Source of the DNA: Clostridia bacterium
GTDB taxonomy: Bacteria > Bacillota > Clostridia > Christensenellales > Borkfalkiaceae
Direction: 5' to 3'
NCBI GenBank assembly: GCA_017399185.1
Contig: JAFQEA010000004.1
Location: 1-36,697 of the forward strand
DNA: 36,697 bases
The notes below the pieces were generated by a model. The model worked only from the letters and a program-made list of their open reading frames with translations. It was not told the origin of the DNA and did not search any database. Shown piece by piece: positions 15,117 to 23,089 of the stretch. Position 1 is the stretch's first letter; each line of letters begins with the position of its first letter. Made by a program: the position numbers and the translations under genes.

Positions 15117-15228
15117 ATGAAGAATTAAGAATTAAGAATGAAGAATGAAGAATGTCCGTGCGTATGCACGGCGTGAAGAATGAAGAATTGAGATAAGTTG
15201 CCCGCTTGCAAGATTGCAAGCGGGCAAG
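15117..15228. repeat. Heptad repeats plus perfect 13-bp hairpin, copy B
   Basis: Gaagaat/taagaat units (15117-15190) are interrupted by gtccgtgcgtatgcacggcg. They are followed by a perfect hairpin with 13-bp arms (ttgcccgcttgca 15198-15210, tgcaagcgggcaa 15215-15227). The same combination occurs near 30719-30910 and in part near 1-235. Apart from the operon promoter I see no gene in 14809-15244. Confidence 0.65.
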
Positions 15229-15244
15229 CTCTGTTAATTATTTT

Positions 15245-16186
15245 TTAGCGTTCAATTTTTATAAAATTAGCCGCAAAGGTGAATAGCTTGTTTTGGTTTT
15301 TTAAAGAGTATTCAACTTCTGCAGAATATGCGCGGACTATATCGCAAAGGGTTTCAAAAGTATTGCCGTTTTTGCTTTCGTTTTGGTATATGCTGTTTAT
15401 TAGCCACCAGGAAAAAACGCAAGCAATCGCTATAGCGCGCCCGTAAAAAACGTCTTCCGCTTGGCAGATAAATCTGTATAATCCGTTTGCCAAAAACTGT
15501 TCGCAATAAAGGGCTAAATCTTCACAAATATCCGGGTATAGGTCGGTTTTTAAGTCTTTTAGTCTGTTTGTCCAGCCTTTTTCTAACCGCTCAAGCGTAA
15601 TAAATCTTTTTATGATTTTCTTATAATCAAAAGGTGTAATCTGTGCGTTACATAATTTTAAAAGTCTTTTTATTCTGGCGTTAATATTGATATTTCTGTC
15701 CTGGATAATATCAAGCGCTTGCTGTCTGAACTCTAAAAGCTTATACTGCACGAAGGAAAGCTCATTTTCGCAAGTGGTGTCACTTAAAAGTAGGGGCTGG
15801 ATTTTTTCTTTAAAGGATAAAATAACGCGGGTTGCTTCTTCACACGCAAAGCCCAAGCCCGTTTCAACGCGGTCTTCAAAGCAGCTTTTAAAGCGCGGGT
15901 GGTCACGGCAAATTTGGCATAAGCTGTTTTCGCCAAGATTAATTATAATCTCGCACAAGCCCTTTTGGTTTAAAAAGGCGCAACGCCCGTTTTTGTCTTT
16001 TTTAAAGCACGCTTTTTTAAAATTTACGCCCTTTTTTAAGGTAGGCGCAAAAGGCGAATCACAGTTTTTATATTCTTGCAAGGTTTTCTCATCTATGCAC
16101 ATATCCCAGCCTCTACAGCAAGTATGCGTACACCTTTCCGAAATGCAATTAAATTGTTGGTAATAGTTTAATACGTATTCCTTCAT
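15245..16186 (-). CDS. FliB-like lysine N-methylase family protein
   Basis: This 313-residue protein matches proteins usually annotated as flagellin lysine-N-methylase. The cysteine-rich N-terminus reads F-x-C-I-S-E-R-C-T-H-T-C-C-R-G-W, then C-A-F-L, G-L-C-E-I and C-Q-I-C-R-D-H-P-R-F. These clusters probably bind a metal or iron-sulfur centre. No flagellar gene is in the window, and the family is common in non-motile gut Clostridia, so the substrate may not be flagellin. I place the start at ATG 16186: the promoter TATAAT ends 6 nt upstream, which puts the transcription start on the ATG, and there is no ribosome binding site. A TTG six codons further upstream is part of the promoter. Confidence 0.75.
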   Translation of the reverse strand: MKEYVLNYYQQFNCISERCTHTCCRGWDMCIDEKTLQEYKNCDSPFAPTLKKGVNFKKACFKKDKNGRCAFLNQKGLCEIIINLGENSLCQICRDHPRFKSCFEDRVETGLGFACEEATRVILSFKEKIQPLLLSDTTCENELSFVQYKLLEFRQQALDIIQDRNININARIKRLLKLCNAQITPFDYKKIIKRFITLERLEKGWTNRLKDLKTDLYPDICEDLALYCEQFLANGLYRFICQAEDVFYGRAIAIACVFSWWLINSIYQNESKNGNTFETLCDIVRAYSAEVEYSLKNQNKLFTFAANFIKIER

Positions 16187-16192
16187 GCCGCC

Positions 16193-16221
16193 ATTATACC
16201 ACAATCATAACTAAAGTTCAA
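16193..16221 (-). promoter_or_regulatory. Promoter of the FliB-like gene, apparently leaderless
   Basis: On the minus strand, TTGAAC (16216-16221), a 17-bp spacer and TATAAT (16193-16198), with only six bases (ggcggc) before the ATG. Transcription should begin at or within 1-2 nt of the start codon. Confidence 0.7.
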
Positions 16222-16426
16222 TATTTTTTTGCCCGCTACGAGAATACTCGCTGACGCTTCGTGGCGTTTGAAAACTGCGTTTGCTCGGCTGAGCGTAAGG
16301 AGCAAAATTTTCGTGAACGTAACCATAGTTAAAACTATATATCAATTCATTGTGATACAGATGAGCAGATCCAAGCGGTCTATCAACAATAACTTTTACA
16401 ATACTTCCAATCAAATTCTCAATCAT
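16211..16426 (-). pseudogene. Truncated small inorganic-pyrophosphatase-like gene
   Basis: The first 40 residues (I-G-S-I-V-K-V-I-V-D-R-P-L-G-S, then N-Y-G-Y-V) match the N-terminus of a small protein of about 120 residues that is widespread in Clostridia and annotated as inorganic pyrophosphatase. After H-E-N the sequence switches to low-complexity text (P-S-K-R-S-F-Q-T-P-R-S-V-S-E-Y-S-R-S-G) typical of an intergenic repeat read through, and stops after 71 residues. The ATG overlaps the stop of the upstream four-helix-bundle gene by 8 bp, so it is translationally coupled. The lost C-terminus makes it probably non-functional. Confidence 0.6.
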
Positions 16427-16769
16427 CCATATTTGCTTTCATGGTATTAATTGAAGAAATCAACATTCTTCTGATAGCACCGCAATCGTGCAAAAGGTTT
16501 TTCAGAACATCATCTTTAAAAATCTCGGATTTTAGTATAAGCTCAAGCCAATATTCTGTTTCATAGCACTCTTTTAACGCAATTTGAAGTTTGGATATAA
16601 AGTCTGCCTTGCTGTGAGCATATTTTGCTTCACGTATATTAGCACCGATAGACGTCGCACTACGCTCTAGCTGATTGATAAGAGAATAATGCCCTTTAAT
16701 ACCGTCAGTCACTTTTAAAATACTTACCGCGAAATTCATAGATAAGTCTGCAAGCTTATTTTCTGCCAT
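16419..16769 (-). CDS. Four-helix-bundle protein (23S rRNA intervening-sequence type)
   Basis: This 116-residue all-helical protein belongs to the four-helix-bundle family first described in 23S rRNA intervening sequences (S23/TIGR02436). Typical segments are I-N-Q-L-E-R-S-A-T-S-I-G-A-N-I-R-E-A and K-L-Q-I-A-L-K-E-C-Y-E-T-E-Y-W-L-E-L. Members form pentamers; no clear function is known. The ATG at 16769 follows gaggtga with 5-nt spacing; an in-frame GTG three codons upstream lies inside that site. Downstream it overlaps the pyrophosphatase-like remnant, and about 50 bp upstream is the tandem hairpin array. Confidence 0.85.
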   Translation of the reverse strand: MAENKLADLSMNFAVSILKVTDGIKGHYSLINQLERSATSIGANIREAKYAHSKADFISKLQIALKECYETEYWLELILKSEIFKDDVLKNLLHDCGAIRRMLISSINTMKANMDD

Positions 16770-16817
16770 AATAATCACCTCAAATTAAATATAGCACAAA
16801 TTCAAAAGAAAAGCAAT

Positions 16818-16985
16818 AATGAAATCCTGCTTTGCAGGATGAAATCCAAACGAGTTTGGATGAAATCTTCAGCCTACGGCTTCAGAAGAAATCAAATCCG
16901 CCTCCCTTAACCTTGCGAAGCAAGATTTCATCGCGCAGCGATTTCATCCACCGCAGGTGGATTTATTCCGCAGTCGGCGGATTTA
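16818..16985. repeat. Tandem array of short hairpins separated by gatgaaatc
   Basis: At least six small palindromes of different sequence are joined by one spacer: tcctgc/gcagga, tccaaac/gtttgga and agcc/ggct, spaced by gatgaaatc or gaagaaatc; then cttgc/gcaag, atcgc/gcgat and atccacc/ggtggat, spaced by the inverse, gatttcatc. The spacer flips orientation near 16895-16925, so two arrays face each other. It is not a CRISPR array: the repeats are too short and the variable parts are self-complementary. Confidence 0.65.
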
Positions 16986-16990
16986 ACTGA

Positions 16991-17027
16991 AAAAGACTCA
17001 AGATTGTATCCAATCTTAAGTCTTTTT
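16991..17027 (-). terminator. Terminator of the tRNA operon
   Basis: Long hairpin aaaaagact-(ca)-agattg / caatct-(ta)-agtcttttt, with T-runs at both ends, directly after the tRNA-Glu CCA end. Confidence 0.85.
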
Positions 17028-17028
17028 C

Positions 17029-17104
17029 TGGTGACCCCTACGAGACTCGAACTCGTGTTACCGCCGTGAAAGGGCGATGTCTTAACCGCTTGACCAAGGG
17101 GCCA
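17029..17104 (-). tRNA. tRNA-Glu (anticodon TTC)
   Basis: A 76-nt cloverleaf with encoded CCA. The acceptor tggcccc pairs with ggggtca, the anticodon loop is in cgcccTTTCAcggcg, and the T-loop is ttcgagt. It is last of three tandem tRNAs. Confidence 0.95.
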
Positions 17105-17116
17105 TATTAAATTGAA

Positions 17117-17193
17117 TGGTAGCGGCGGTCGGATTCGAACCAACGACCTGCCGGGTATGAACCGGCCGCTATAACCAACTAAGCTACGCCGCC
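17117..17193 (-). tRNA. tRNA-Met elongator (anticodon CAT)
   Basis: A 77-nt cloverleaf with encoded CCA. The acceptor starts ggcggcg, as in clostridial elongator tRNA-Met; the anticodon arm is gccgg-ttCATac-ccggc, and the T-stem gttgg/ccgac is intact. tRNA-Ile2(CAT) normally starts differently (ggg/ggcc), so Met is preferred. Confidence 0.9.
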
Positions 17194-17217
17194 ATATTCC
17201 CAAATCGGGAAAGAGAT

Positions 17218-17295
<78 letters not shown>

Positions 17296-17313
17296 ACGTC
17301 AAATTGCTTGATT

Positions 17314-17342
17314 ATTTTAAATGATTATTAAAACTTTGTCAA
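17314..17342 (-). promoter_or_regulatory. Promoter of the tRNA operon
   Basis: On the minus strand, perfect TTGACA (17337-17342), a 17-bp spacer and TAAAAT (17314-17319), about 20 bp upstream of the first tRNA. Confidence 0.75.
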
Positions 17343-17495
17343 CTGTTTTTCAAGGCAATTCACAACAATTTTAAATTTTCTTGCAATTTTTTAAAAAACC
17401 AAGGGTTTATCGCTTAAAATCCTTAAAGCATATAAAAATTATTGATGATAAAAGACCTTTTAGTACCTTTAAAAGCAAAAACGGGTTAATTTAAG

Positions 17496-17524
17496 TTGAA
17501 TTTGTTTTTAACTTATGCTAAAAT
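17496..17524 (+). promoter_or_regulatory. tilS promoter, apparently leaderless
   Basis: TTGAAT (17496-17501), a 17-bp spacer and TAAAAT (17519-17524), then six bases (accacc) and the ATG. The expected transcription start falls on the A of the start codon. Confidence 0.65.
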
Positions 17525-17530
17525 ACCACC

Positions 17531-18838
17531 ATGAAAGGCTTTTTGAAAAAGATAATACCAAGCGGAAAGACAATCGGCGTTGCGTTATCGGGCGGCGAAG
17601 ATTCAGTTTGTCTTCTTGACTATCTTGTTTCCAAAAAAGGCCTTTTTAATATTGAAGTCGTTGCCGTTAACGTTGAGCACGGCATCCGCGGCGAAGAAAG
17701 CCTTAAAGACACGGCGTTTTGCAAGGAACTTTGCAAAAGTCTGGGCGTTAAAATCAAATGCTTTACGGTTGACGTTCCAGCTTTTGCTAAAGAAAAGGGC
17801 ATCGGCACAGAAGCCGCCGCAAGGCAATTAAGGTACGACTGCTTTTTTAAGGCGATAGAGTGTGGCTTTTGTGACGTTATTGCCACCGCTCACCACAAGG
17901 GTGACAGCGCCGAAACCATACTTTTTAACCTTTTAAGGGGCAGCTCACCAAGTGGAATCAGCGGGATTGCGGCTAACTCATTTGACGGCAGGATTATCCG
18001 TCCGCTTATTAGCGTTGACAAGCAGGAAATCACTTCTTACGTACAAGCGCGCGGCTTAAAATACGTTATTGACAGCACCAACGCGGACAACGGCTACACG
18101 CGCAATTATCTGCGCCAAAGGGTAATCCCTGCGATTAAAGAAAAATTCCCCGCGGCGGAAGACGCGCTACTTCGCTTTGCGGCAATTTCAAGGTTTGATA
18201 ACGAATATTTATATAGCATAGCGTACGAAAGTGTTTTATTAGAAGGCGACCGCGCAAGTATTGATTGCGGTCTTCAGTACCCGATTTTTGCGCGTGCCGC
18301 AGTGATTGCGTTTAAGTACCTTGGCTGGCAAAAAGATTACGATAACAGCCATATAGAGGCACTTTTTGAGTTAAAAGGTAACCAAAACGGCAGGATGACC
18401 GACTTGGGCGGTAACCTTTATGCCATAAAGGAAGCAGGCAAGGTTGTTATTAAAAAACGCCATAGCATTGAAGAATTAAACGTGCCTTATAAAACGGGCA
18501 GCTTTGATTTTGACGGGCAAAAAATAACCGTTCAAAAGGCGGATAGCTTAAGCCTTGGCGACGGCGCGTTGTATTTTGACGGTGACAAGCTGCCTAAAAC
18601 CGCACGCTTCAGGCTTAAACAAGACGGCGATAAATTCACAAAGTTTGGCGGTGGAACGGTTTCGCTTAAAAAATATCTGACCGACAAAAAAATCCCTGCG
18701 GACACAAAGCGCCGCACGGTGGTACTGGCGGCAGAAAGCCGTGTTTACGTTGTCGTTGGCATTGAAATTTCAAAAGACGTGGCAGTTGACAGACAAACAA
18801 AAAACATAATTAAAATTAGCACTCAAAATAATACTTAA
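17531..18838 (+). CDS. tilS: tRNA(Ile)-lysidine synthase
   Basis: This 435-residue protein is TilS, which attaches lysine to C34 of tRNA-Ile(CAU) using ATP so that it reads AUA. The PP-loop motif S-G-G-E-D-S is at about residues 21-26, and the TilS-specific H-H-K-G-D-S-A-E-T and N-L-L-R-G-S follow near 121-140. The C-terminal substrate-binding domain is present (R-F-R-L-K-Q-D-G-D-K near 358). Length is normal. It is followed 12 bp later by hpt, the usual clostridial order. I see no ribosome binding site; the promoter ends 6 nt before the ATG, so translation is probably leaderless. The nearby CAT tRNAs are Met types, not the TilS substrate. Confidence 0.95.
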   Translation: MKGFLKKIIPSGKTIGVALSGGEDSVCLLDYLVSKKGLFNIEVVAVNVEHGIRGEESLKDTAFCKELCKSLGVKIKCFTVDVPAFAKEKGIGTEAAARQLRYDCFFKAIECGFCDVIATAHHKGDSAETILFNLLRGSSPSGISGIAANSFDGRIIRPLISVDKQEITSYVQARGLKYVIDSTNADNGYTRNYLRQRVIPAIKEKFPAAEDALLRFAAISRFDNEYLYSIAYESVLLEGDRASIDCGLQYPIFARAAVIAFKYLGWQKDYDNSHIEALFELKGNQNGRMTDLGGNLYAIKEAGKVVIKKRHSIEELNVPYKTGSFDFDGQKITVQKADSLSLGDGALYFDGDKLPKTARFRLKQDGDKFTKFGGGTVSLKKYLTDKKIPADTKRRTVVLAAESRVYVVVGIEISKDVAVDRQTKNIIKISTQNNT

Positions 18839-18850
18839 AGGGGGCAAAAA

Positions 18851-19390
18851 ATGTATAACGATTTAGAAAAGATTTTATTTACCGAAGAGCAAATCCAAAC
18901 CCGTATTAAAGAAATTGCTGCGCAAATCGACAAGGATTACGCGGGCGAAACCCCGGTTGTCGTTGGCATTTTAAAGGGCTGCTTTATGTTTTTTGCCGAC
19001 CTTGTACGTCAAATGAAGACCAATATTGAAATCGACTTTATGTCCATATCAAGCTACGGCAATAATACTAAAAGCTCGGGCGAAGTCAAAATGATAAAGG
19101 ATTTAGACAGGACTATTGAAGGCCGTCACGTTATCATTATTGAAGACATAATTGATACGGGCTATACCTTAAAATATCTTATGACGACCCTTTCTGCGCG
19201 CAACCCTAAATCAATCAAGCTTTGCACGCTTTTAGACAAAAAGTCACGCAGGGAAGTCGATATCAGTCCCGATTACGTCTGCTTTGACGTGGGTGATGAG
19301 TTTGTTGTGGGCTATGGCCTAGACTATGCGCAGCTTTACCGTAACCTACCCGTTATTGGTGTACTTAAGGAAAGTGTTTATAAAAAATAA
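18851..19390 (+). CDS. hpt: Hypoxanthine phosphoribosyltransferase
   Basis: This 179-residue purine-salvage enzyme joins hypoxanthine or guanine to PRPP to give IMP or GMP. The PRPP-binding motif I-I-I-E-D-I-I-D-T-G-Y-T-L is at about residues 98-110, and G-I-L-K-G-C-F-M-F is near 41-49. Length is standard. The site aaagggggc precedes the ATG. It is the second gene of the tilS-hpt operon, followed by a copy of the 21-bp motif and a strong terminator; ftsH, the usual next gene in Bacillus, is absent. Confidence 0.95.
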   Translation: MYNDLEKILFTEEQIQTRIKEIAAQIDKDYAGETPVVVGILKGCFMFFADLVRQMKTNIEIDFMSISSYGNNTKSSGEVKMIKDLDRTIEGRHVIIIEDIIDTGYTLKYLMTTLSARNPKSIKLCTLLDKKSRREVDISPDYVCFDVGDEFVVGYGLDYAQLYRNLPVIGVLKESVYKK

Positions 19391-19392
19391 CG

Positions 19393-19413
19393 CCCTATAA
19401 GCCGTTTATCGGC
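19393..19413 (+). repeat. 21-bp dispersed motif, copy 4
   Basis: It reads ccctataagccgtttatcgg plus c, three bases after the hpt stop codon and before the terminator. Confidence 0.6.
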
Positions 19414-19430
19414 AAAAATTAACGTAAAAT

Positions 19431-19466
19431 AAAATGCTAACGGTTAAAAAGCCGTTAGCATTTTTT
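19431..19466. terminator. Bidirectional terminator between hpt and the DUF378 gene
   Basis: Stem aaaatgctaacgg / ccgttagcatttt with T-runs on both strands, between converging genes. Confidence 0.9.
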
Positions 19467-19481
19467 AGTTTAATTGGTTTG

Positions 19482-19700
19482 TTATTCGGTAACCTTTCTG
19501 AAAGGCTTGTAGAAAAAGCAGAAAAAGATTACCCAAAGTGAAGCAAGGCCAACCACCACGTAAATAATACGTGAAACCACGCTCATCGTGCCAAAAATCA
19601 CGGCGACAAGGTCAAACGCGAAAAGGCCTACAAGCAGCCAGTTAAGCGCGCCGATAATTACTAAAATAAAAGATATAATTGTCGTTATTTTCAAGTTCAT
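19482..19700 (-). CDS. DUF378 (YuzA-like) small membrane protein
   Basis: This 72-residue protein has two transmembrane helices and the family signature I-I-G-A-L-N-W-L-L-V-G-L-F-x-F-D-L-V near residues 16-33. DUF378 proteins have no known function; some are linked to stress or sporulation regulons. The ATG at 19700 is preferred because aaagggggat precedes it; a longer frame from 19727 would read through that site. Confidence 0.85.
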   Translation of the reverse strand: MNLKITTIISFILVIIGALNWLLVGLFAFDLVAVIFGTMSVVSRIIYVVVGLASLWVIFFCFFYKPFRKVTE

Positions 19701-19757
19701 ATCCCCCTTTGGTACTATTATTGTCAAAAGCGGGGCGTTTTATACAAGCAAAAATAA

Positions 19758-19780
19758 ACGGGCGCAAATAATGCGCCCGC
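19758..19780 (-). terminator. Terminator of the 86-residue conserved protein gene
   Basis: Stem cgggcgca / tgcgcccg with loop aataa, followed on the minus strand by tttattttt. Confidence 0.7.
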
Positions 19781-19787
19781 ATAGTGG

Positions 19788-20048
19788 TTATTTAATTAAT
19801 TCAACCAAAAGATGGTCAAAATCGCAACGCTCAACAAAGTCGGTGCTTTTAAACTTGACAAAGTTGAATTTTGCAAAGTTAAAAATGCTGTCTTTAATGA
19901 TAAGCGGTGTTGGCACGTCAAGCGTGTGGCACATTTCCGCAATATAGTCAAAAAAGAGTGAATAGTCTAACTTTGACGTATTGATTTTTAGCGTTGTATC
20001 CTTTACAAGGCGATTGTCCTTATAAATTTTAGCCCAAAGCTGAATCAT
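19788..20048 (-). CDS. Conserved hypothetical protein (86 aa)
   Basis: I recall similar small proteins from many Clostridia but know no function. It begins M-I-Q-L-W-A-K-I-Y-K-D-N-R-L-V-K-D and includes L-D-V-P-T-P-L-I-I near the middle and F-D-H-L-L-V-E-L at the end. No signal peptide or membrane segment is visible, so it is probably cytoplasmic. The start at 20048 has aggag at good spacing. It lies downstream of the ABC transporter gene on the same strand with about 75 bp between, including a copy of the 21-bp motif. Confidence 0.7.
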   Translation of the reverse strand: MIQLWAKIYKDNRLVKDTTLKINTSKLDYSLFFDYIAEMCHTLDVPTPLIIKDSIFNFAKFNFVKFKSTDFVERCDFDHLLVELIK

Positions 20049-20099
20049 AAAAACTCCTGATAATAACGGCTTTGCCACACGGGTTGTGCTATCAAAACA

Positions 20100-20120
20100 C
20101 GGATAAGCGGCTTATAGCCA
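20100..20120 (-). repeat. 21-bp dispersed motif, copy 5
   Basis: On the minus strand it reads tggctataagccgcttatcc plus g. It begins 3 bp after the ABC transporter stop codon. Confidence 0.6.
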
Positions 20121-20123
20121 AAC

Positions 20124-22859
20124 TTATTCACTTCTTAATGCAACAACAGGGTCTTTTTTGGACGCCATGCGCGCCGGGATTAAGCCTGAAATAATTGTTA
20201 GTACAATACTTATTATGATAAGCGTAATTGCACCGCCTGCTGGCAATAATGCAACGTTCGCCAAGCCTGATAACGACTTGATAATGATATTAATCGGGAT
20301 ATTAAGTAAAAGTGTAATCAAGATGCCCAAGATACCCGAAACCGTACCGATAACAGCAGTTTCCGCGTTGAACACGCGTGAGATATCGCGCTTTGAAGCA
20401 CCCATTGCGCGCAGAACACCGATTTCCTTGGTGCGTTCCAAAACGGAAATATAGGTGATAATACCAATCATGATTGATGAAACGATTAAAGAAATCGAAA
20501 CGAAAGCAATCAAGACGTAGGTTACTGCGTTGATGATATCGGTTACAGAGCTCATAACAAGCCCGACGTAGTCGCTGTAATTAATCCTTTGATCGTCCGG
20601 GACGGAGCGGTTATAGTCGTTAATCATTGCAATAACGTCTTCACGCTGTTCAAAGCTGACGGGGTAAATTTCAATGCGGCTTGGGATATCGGTGTTTACA
20701 ACGCCAATTTTTCCGCCGACGTTCATTGAAATTTGGTCAAACCTATACGTCAAGGTTTCCGGGCTTTCCGGGTCATATAAGATATTGAAGTAGTCGTCTG
20801 ATAAAATAGAGCCCTTTTGTCTTAAATAGCTTGTGTAAGAATTATCTGCGCTTTCACCGTTAACGCCGTATTCGCGGTTATAAGCCTTTACAACGTCCGA
20901 TTCCTGAATAGAAGAAATCATTGACTGTGTGAGTGACGGCAGATAAGCAAGCGCACCTGATAAGCAGCCTGCGGTTACGCCTTCCTTTAATCGGACAACG
21001 CCAACAACGTCTAGGCTCACGCCGTCGCCCCCGACAAGACCTTGTTTGATTTCGTCGTTGGTTCTTTGCTTATAGTAAGCGCTTTCAGGGTGGTTTGCGT
21101 CGTGATAGCCGGCAACCTTATAAAAATCAGGCGCAGTAAGCACGCGGTAAGACTGGTCAAGCAAGTCTTCAAAGCTTACGCCGTTATAGAAAGAATCGCT
21201 ACGGATGCCCCAGTCCGGGTGGGTTTTGCTGTATTCGTCGATATAGCCCTTAACTAAAACGTCAAGCTCTGCTTCGGTTTTAGTGCCGCTGTACAGATAG
21301 CTGTAAATGGTCTTTAAGAAAATCCAACGGATATCGTTAAGGCCCATAAAGCCTAATTGGTAAAGGTTAACGTCGCTTATCTGGTTGTAAGGGCTTACAA
21401 CGATAATTGCCTGATTGCTGTTTGTCGGCCAGCTGCCCGAAATAATTTCGTACTGGTCCTTAACAAGGTCAACGTTGGTCATTTCACAAAACGCGCTGTT
21501 TGATGCAAGGAAGTTAACAAAGGACGTGTAAACCGAGCTAATTGCCGCGGTGATTTGTGTGTTTTCACCCGCAACGCCCGTAACGATTGATTGCCAGTTG
21601 TCGGGTACGATTTCGGAAAATTCCGGTCTTACCATTGGGTAAAGCCTTGCAAAATCGTTGTTTTCGCTATAGATTTTATAGGATAAGTTGTAAGCGTATT
21701 TTACCGTTGCGACAACGTCCTTATATTTTTGCTTTGTCTCGTCCGAATCCAGCCATTTTTTAAAGCCTGAAAGGTCGTTTGTTGCCATGCTGCCGGCAAC
21801 GCTTGAAAGCATCTGGCTGATAACGTTCTGGCTGGTTGCCTTGGTCGTGTCGGGGTATTTTTCACCTTCCGACTGGAAGTTACCCATAAGTGAAATTGCA
21901 ATAGCTGTCATATCAACGTTTGCGGTCGATACGGTTATCGGGTCGCTTGACAGCGTGTCACGCTGTACGTTTGAAACGTAAGAGTTAAAGCCCGTTGAAA
22001 CTGACAAAATAAGTGCAATACCGATAATACCTATAGAGCCTGCAAGGGAAGTCAGTATCGTCCTGCCACGCTTTGTGAAAAGGTTGTTTAAACTCAAGGA
22101 AAGTGCCGTTAACAGGCTCATAGACGGCTTTTTATCCTTTTTAGCTTCTGCTTTTTTAGATATTTTTGCGGCTTCTTCGTCAGTAAACTCATTGGTGTCG
22201 CCAATGATTAAGCCGTCTTGAAGGCGTATAATTCTGGTGGAATATTCTTCAGCAAGCTCACTGTTGTGCGTTACCATAACGACAAGGCGGGTTTTAGAAA
22301 GCTCCTTTAAAATTTCCATAACCTGAACGCTTGTCTCGCTGTCTAATGCTCCAGTAGGCTCGTCGGCAAGAATGATATCGGGGTTGTTAACGATAGCCCT
22401 TGCTATTGCAACCCTTTGCATTTGCCCGCCCGATAACTGGTTGGGGCGTTTATGCAGCTGGTCACCAAGGCCGACTTCCTTTAAAGCGGCGGCTGCGCGT
22501 TCACGGCGCTCTGTGCGGTTAACACCCGAAAGCGTCAAAGCAAGCTCAACGTTTTTAAGCACCGATTGGTGGGGGATTAAGTTATAGCTTTGGAAAACAA
22601 AGCCTACAGAGTGGTTTCTGTAAGTATCCCAATCGCCGTCTTTAAAGTTTTTGGTTGAAGTTTCGTTTATTACCAAATCGCCCGACGTGTATCTGTCAAG
22701 ACCGCCAACAATGTTTAAAAGGGTGGTCTTACCACAGCCTGACGGGCCTAAAATTGAAACGAACTCGCTTTCACGGAAGTTAACGCTTACGCCCTTTAAC
22801 GCTTTAACTGCGGTTTCATTTTCGCCGTAAACCTTAACTATGTTTTTAAGTTGCAACAT
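20124..22859 (-). CDS. MacB-like ABC transporter: ATPase fused to FtsX-type permease
   Basis: This 911-residue protein joins a LolD/MacB-type ATPase (about 1-225) to a type VII permease. The Walker A is G-P-S-G-C-G-K-T-T (38-46), the signature L-S-G-G-Q-M-Q-R-V near 142 and the Walker B I-I-L-A-D-E-P near 165. One transmembrane helix follows at about 268-290, then a 480-residue extracellular domain, then three helices with the FtsX core (about 780-905, ending [13 protein letters not shown]). Such mechanotransmission transporters act on lipoproteins, peptides or envelope stress without true transport. No partner protein is adjacent, so the role is open. The binding site aaaagga supports the ATG. 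Confidence 0.88.
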   Translation of the reverse strand: MLQLKNIVKVYGENETAVKALKGVSVNFRESEFVSILGPSGCGKTTLLNIVGGLDRYTSGDLVINETSTKNFKDGDWDTYRNHSVGFVFQSYNLIPHQSVLKNVELALTLSGVNRTERRERAAAALKEVGLGDQLHKRPNQLSGGQMQRVAIARAIVNNPDIILADEPTGALDSETSVQVMEILKELSKTRLVVMVTHNSELAEEYSTRIIRLQDGLIIGDTNEFTDEEAAKISKKAEAKKDKKPSMSLLTALSLSLNNLFTKRGRTILTSLAGSIGIIGIALILSVSTGFNSYVSNVQRDTLSSDPITVSTANVDMTAIAISLMGNFQSEGEKYPDTTKATSQNVISQMLSSVAGSMATNDLSGFKKWLDSDETKQKYKDVVATVKYAYNLSYKIYSENNDFARLYPMVRPEFSEIVPDNWQSIVTGVAGENTQITAAISSVYTSFVNFLASNSAFCEMTNVDLVKDQYEIISGSWPTNSNQAIIVVSPYNQISDVNLYQLGFMGLNDIRWIFLKTIYSYLYSGTKTEAELDVLVKGYIDEYSKTHPDWGIRSDSFYNGVSFEDLLDQSYRVLTAPDFYKVAGYHDANHPESAYYKQRTNDEIKQGLVGGDGVSLDVVGVVRLKEGVTAGCLSGALAYLPSLTQSMISSIQESDVVKAYNREYGVNGESADNSYTSYLRQKGSILSDDYFNILYDPESPETLTYRFDQISMNVGGKIGVVNTDIPSRIEIYPVSFEQREDVIAMINDYNRSVPDDQRINYSDYVGLVMSSVTDIINAVTYVLIAFVSISLIVSSIMIGIITYISVLERTKEIGVLRAMGASKRDISRVFNAETAVIGTVSGILGILITLLLNIPINIIIKSLSGLANVALLPAGGAITLIIISIVLTIISGLIPARMASKKDPVVALRSE

Positions 22860-23089
22860 ACTTTGTTTTCCTTTTGGGCTTGATTGCCCACGCTAAATAT
22901 AATTTCAGATATATATTAATATTACTATGTAAACGTTTTGTGATAGTTTTGTATAATCTTGCAAAAAACCGTGTATAAAAAAGGTGTGCAATCCCTTTAT
23001 GGCGGACTAAAAAAACATCAAAAAACCCACCAATAAGTCGATTATCGCCATTTTTTGCGATAAGCGGTCAAATGGTAGGGCTTTTTTAA
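22860..23089. other. Intergenic region with 21-bp motif copy 6 and a bidirectional terminator
   Basis: The 21-bp motif (accaataagtcgattatcgc plus c) lies at 23029-23049. It forms part of an extended imperfect hairpin (ttatcgc / gcgataa, then ggtgggt / agggct-like arms, about 23018-23088) with T-runs on both sides, the likely terminator of the 432-residue protein gene. The AT-rich part (22890-22980) should hold the ABC transporter promoter, but I see no clear pair of boxes. Confidence 0.5.

Noticed and set aside
15025-15219. Minus-strand frame of 64 codons between the FliB-like gene and the hydrogenase operon
   Set aside because: It is made of heptad repeats and a terminator hairpin, with no ribosome binding site.
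16818-16985. CRISPR array
   Set aside because: The constant unit is only about 9 bp, changes orientation, and the variable segments are palindromes of unequal length; no cas gene is nearby.
17117-17193. tRNA-Ile2 (CAT), which would be the substrate of the adjacent TilS
   Set aside because: The acceptor start ggcggcg and overall sequence fit elongator tRNA-Met, and the neighbouring CAT tRNA is clearly the initiator.
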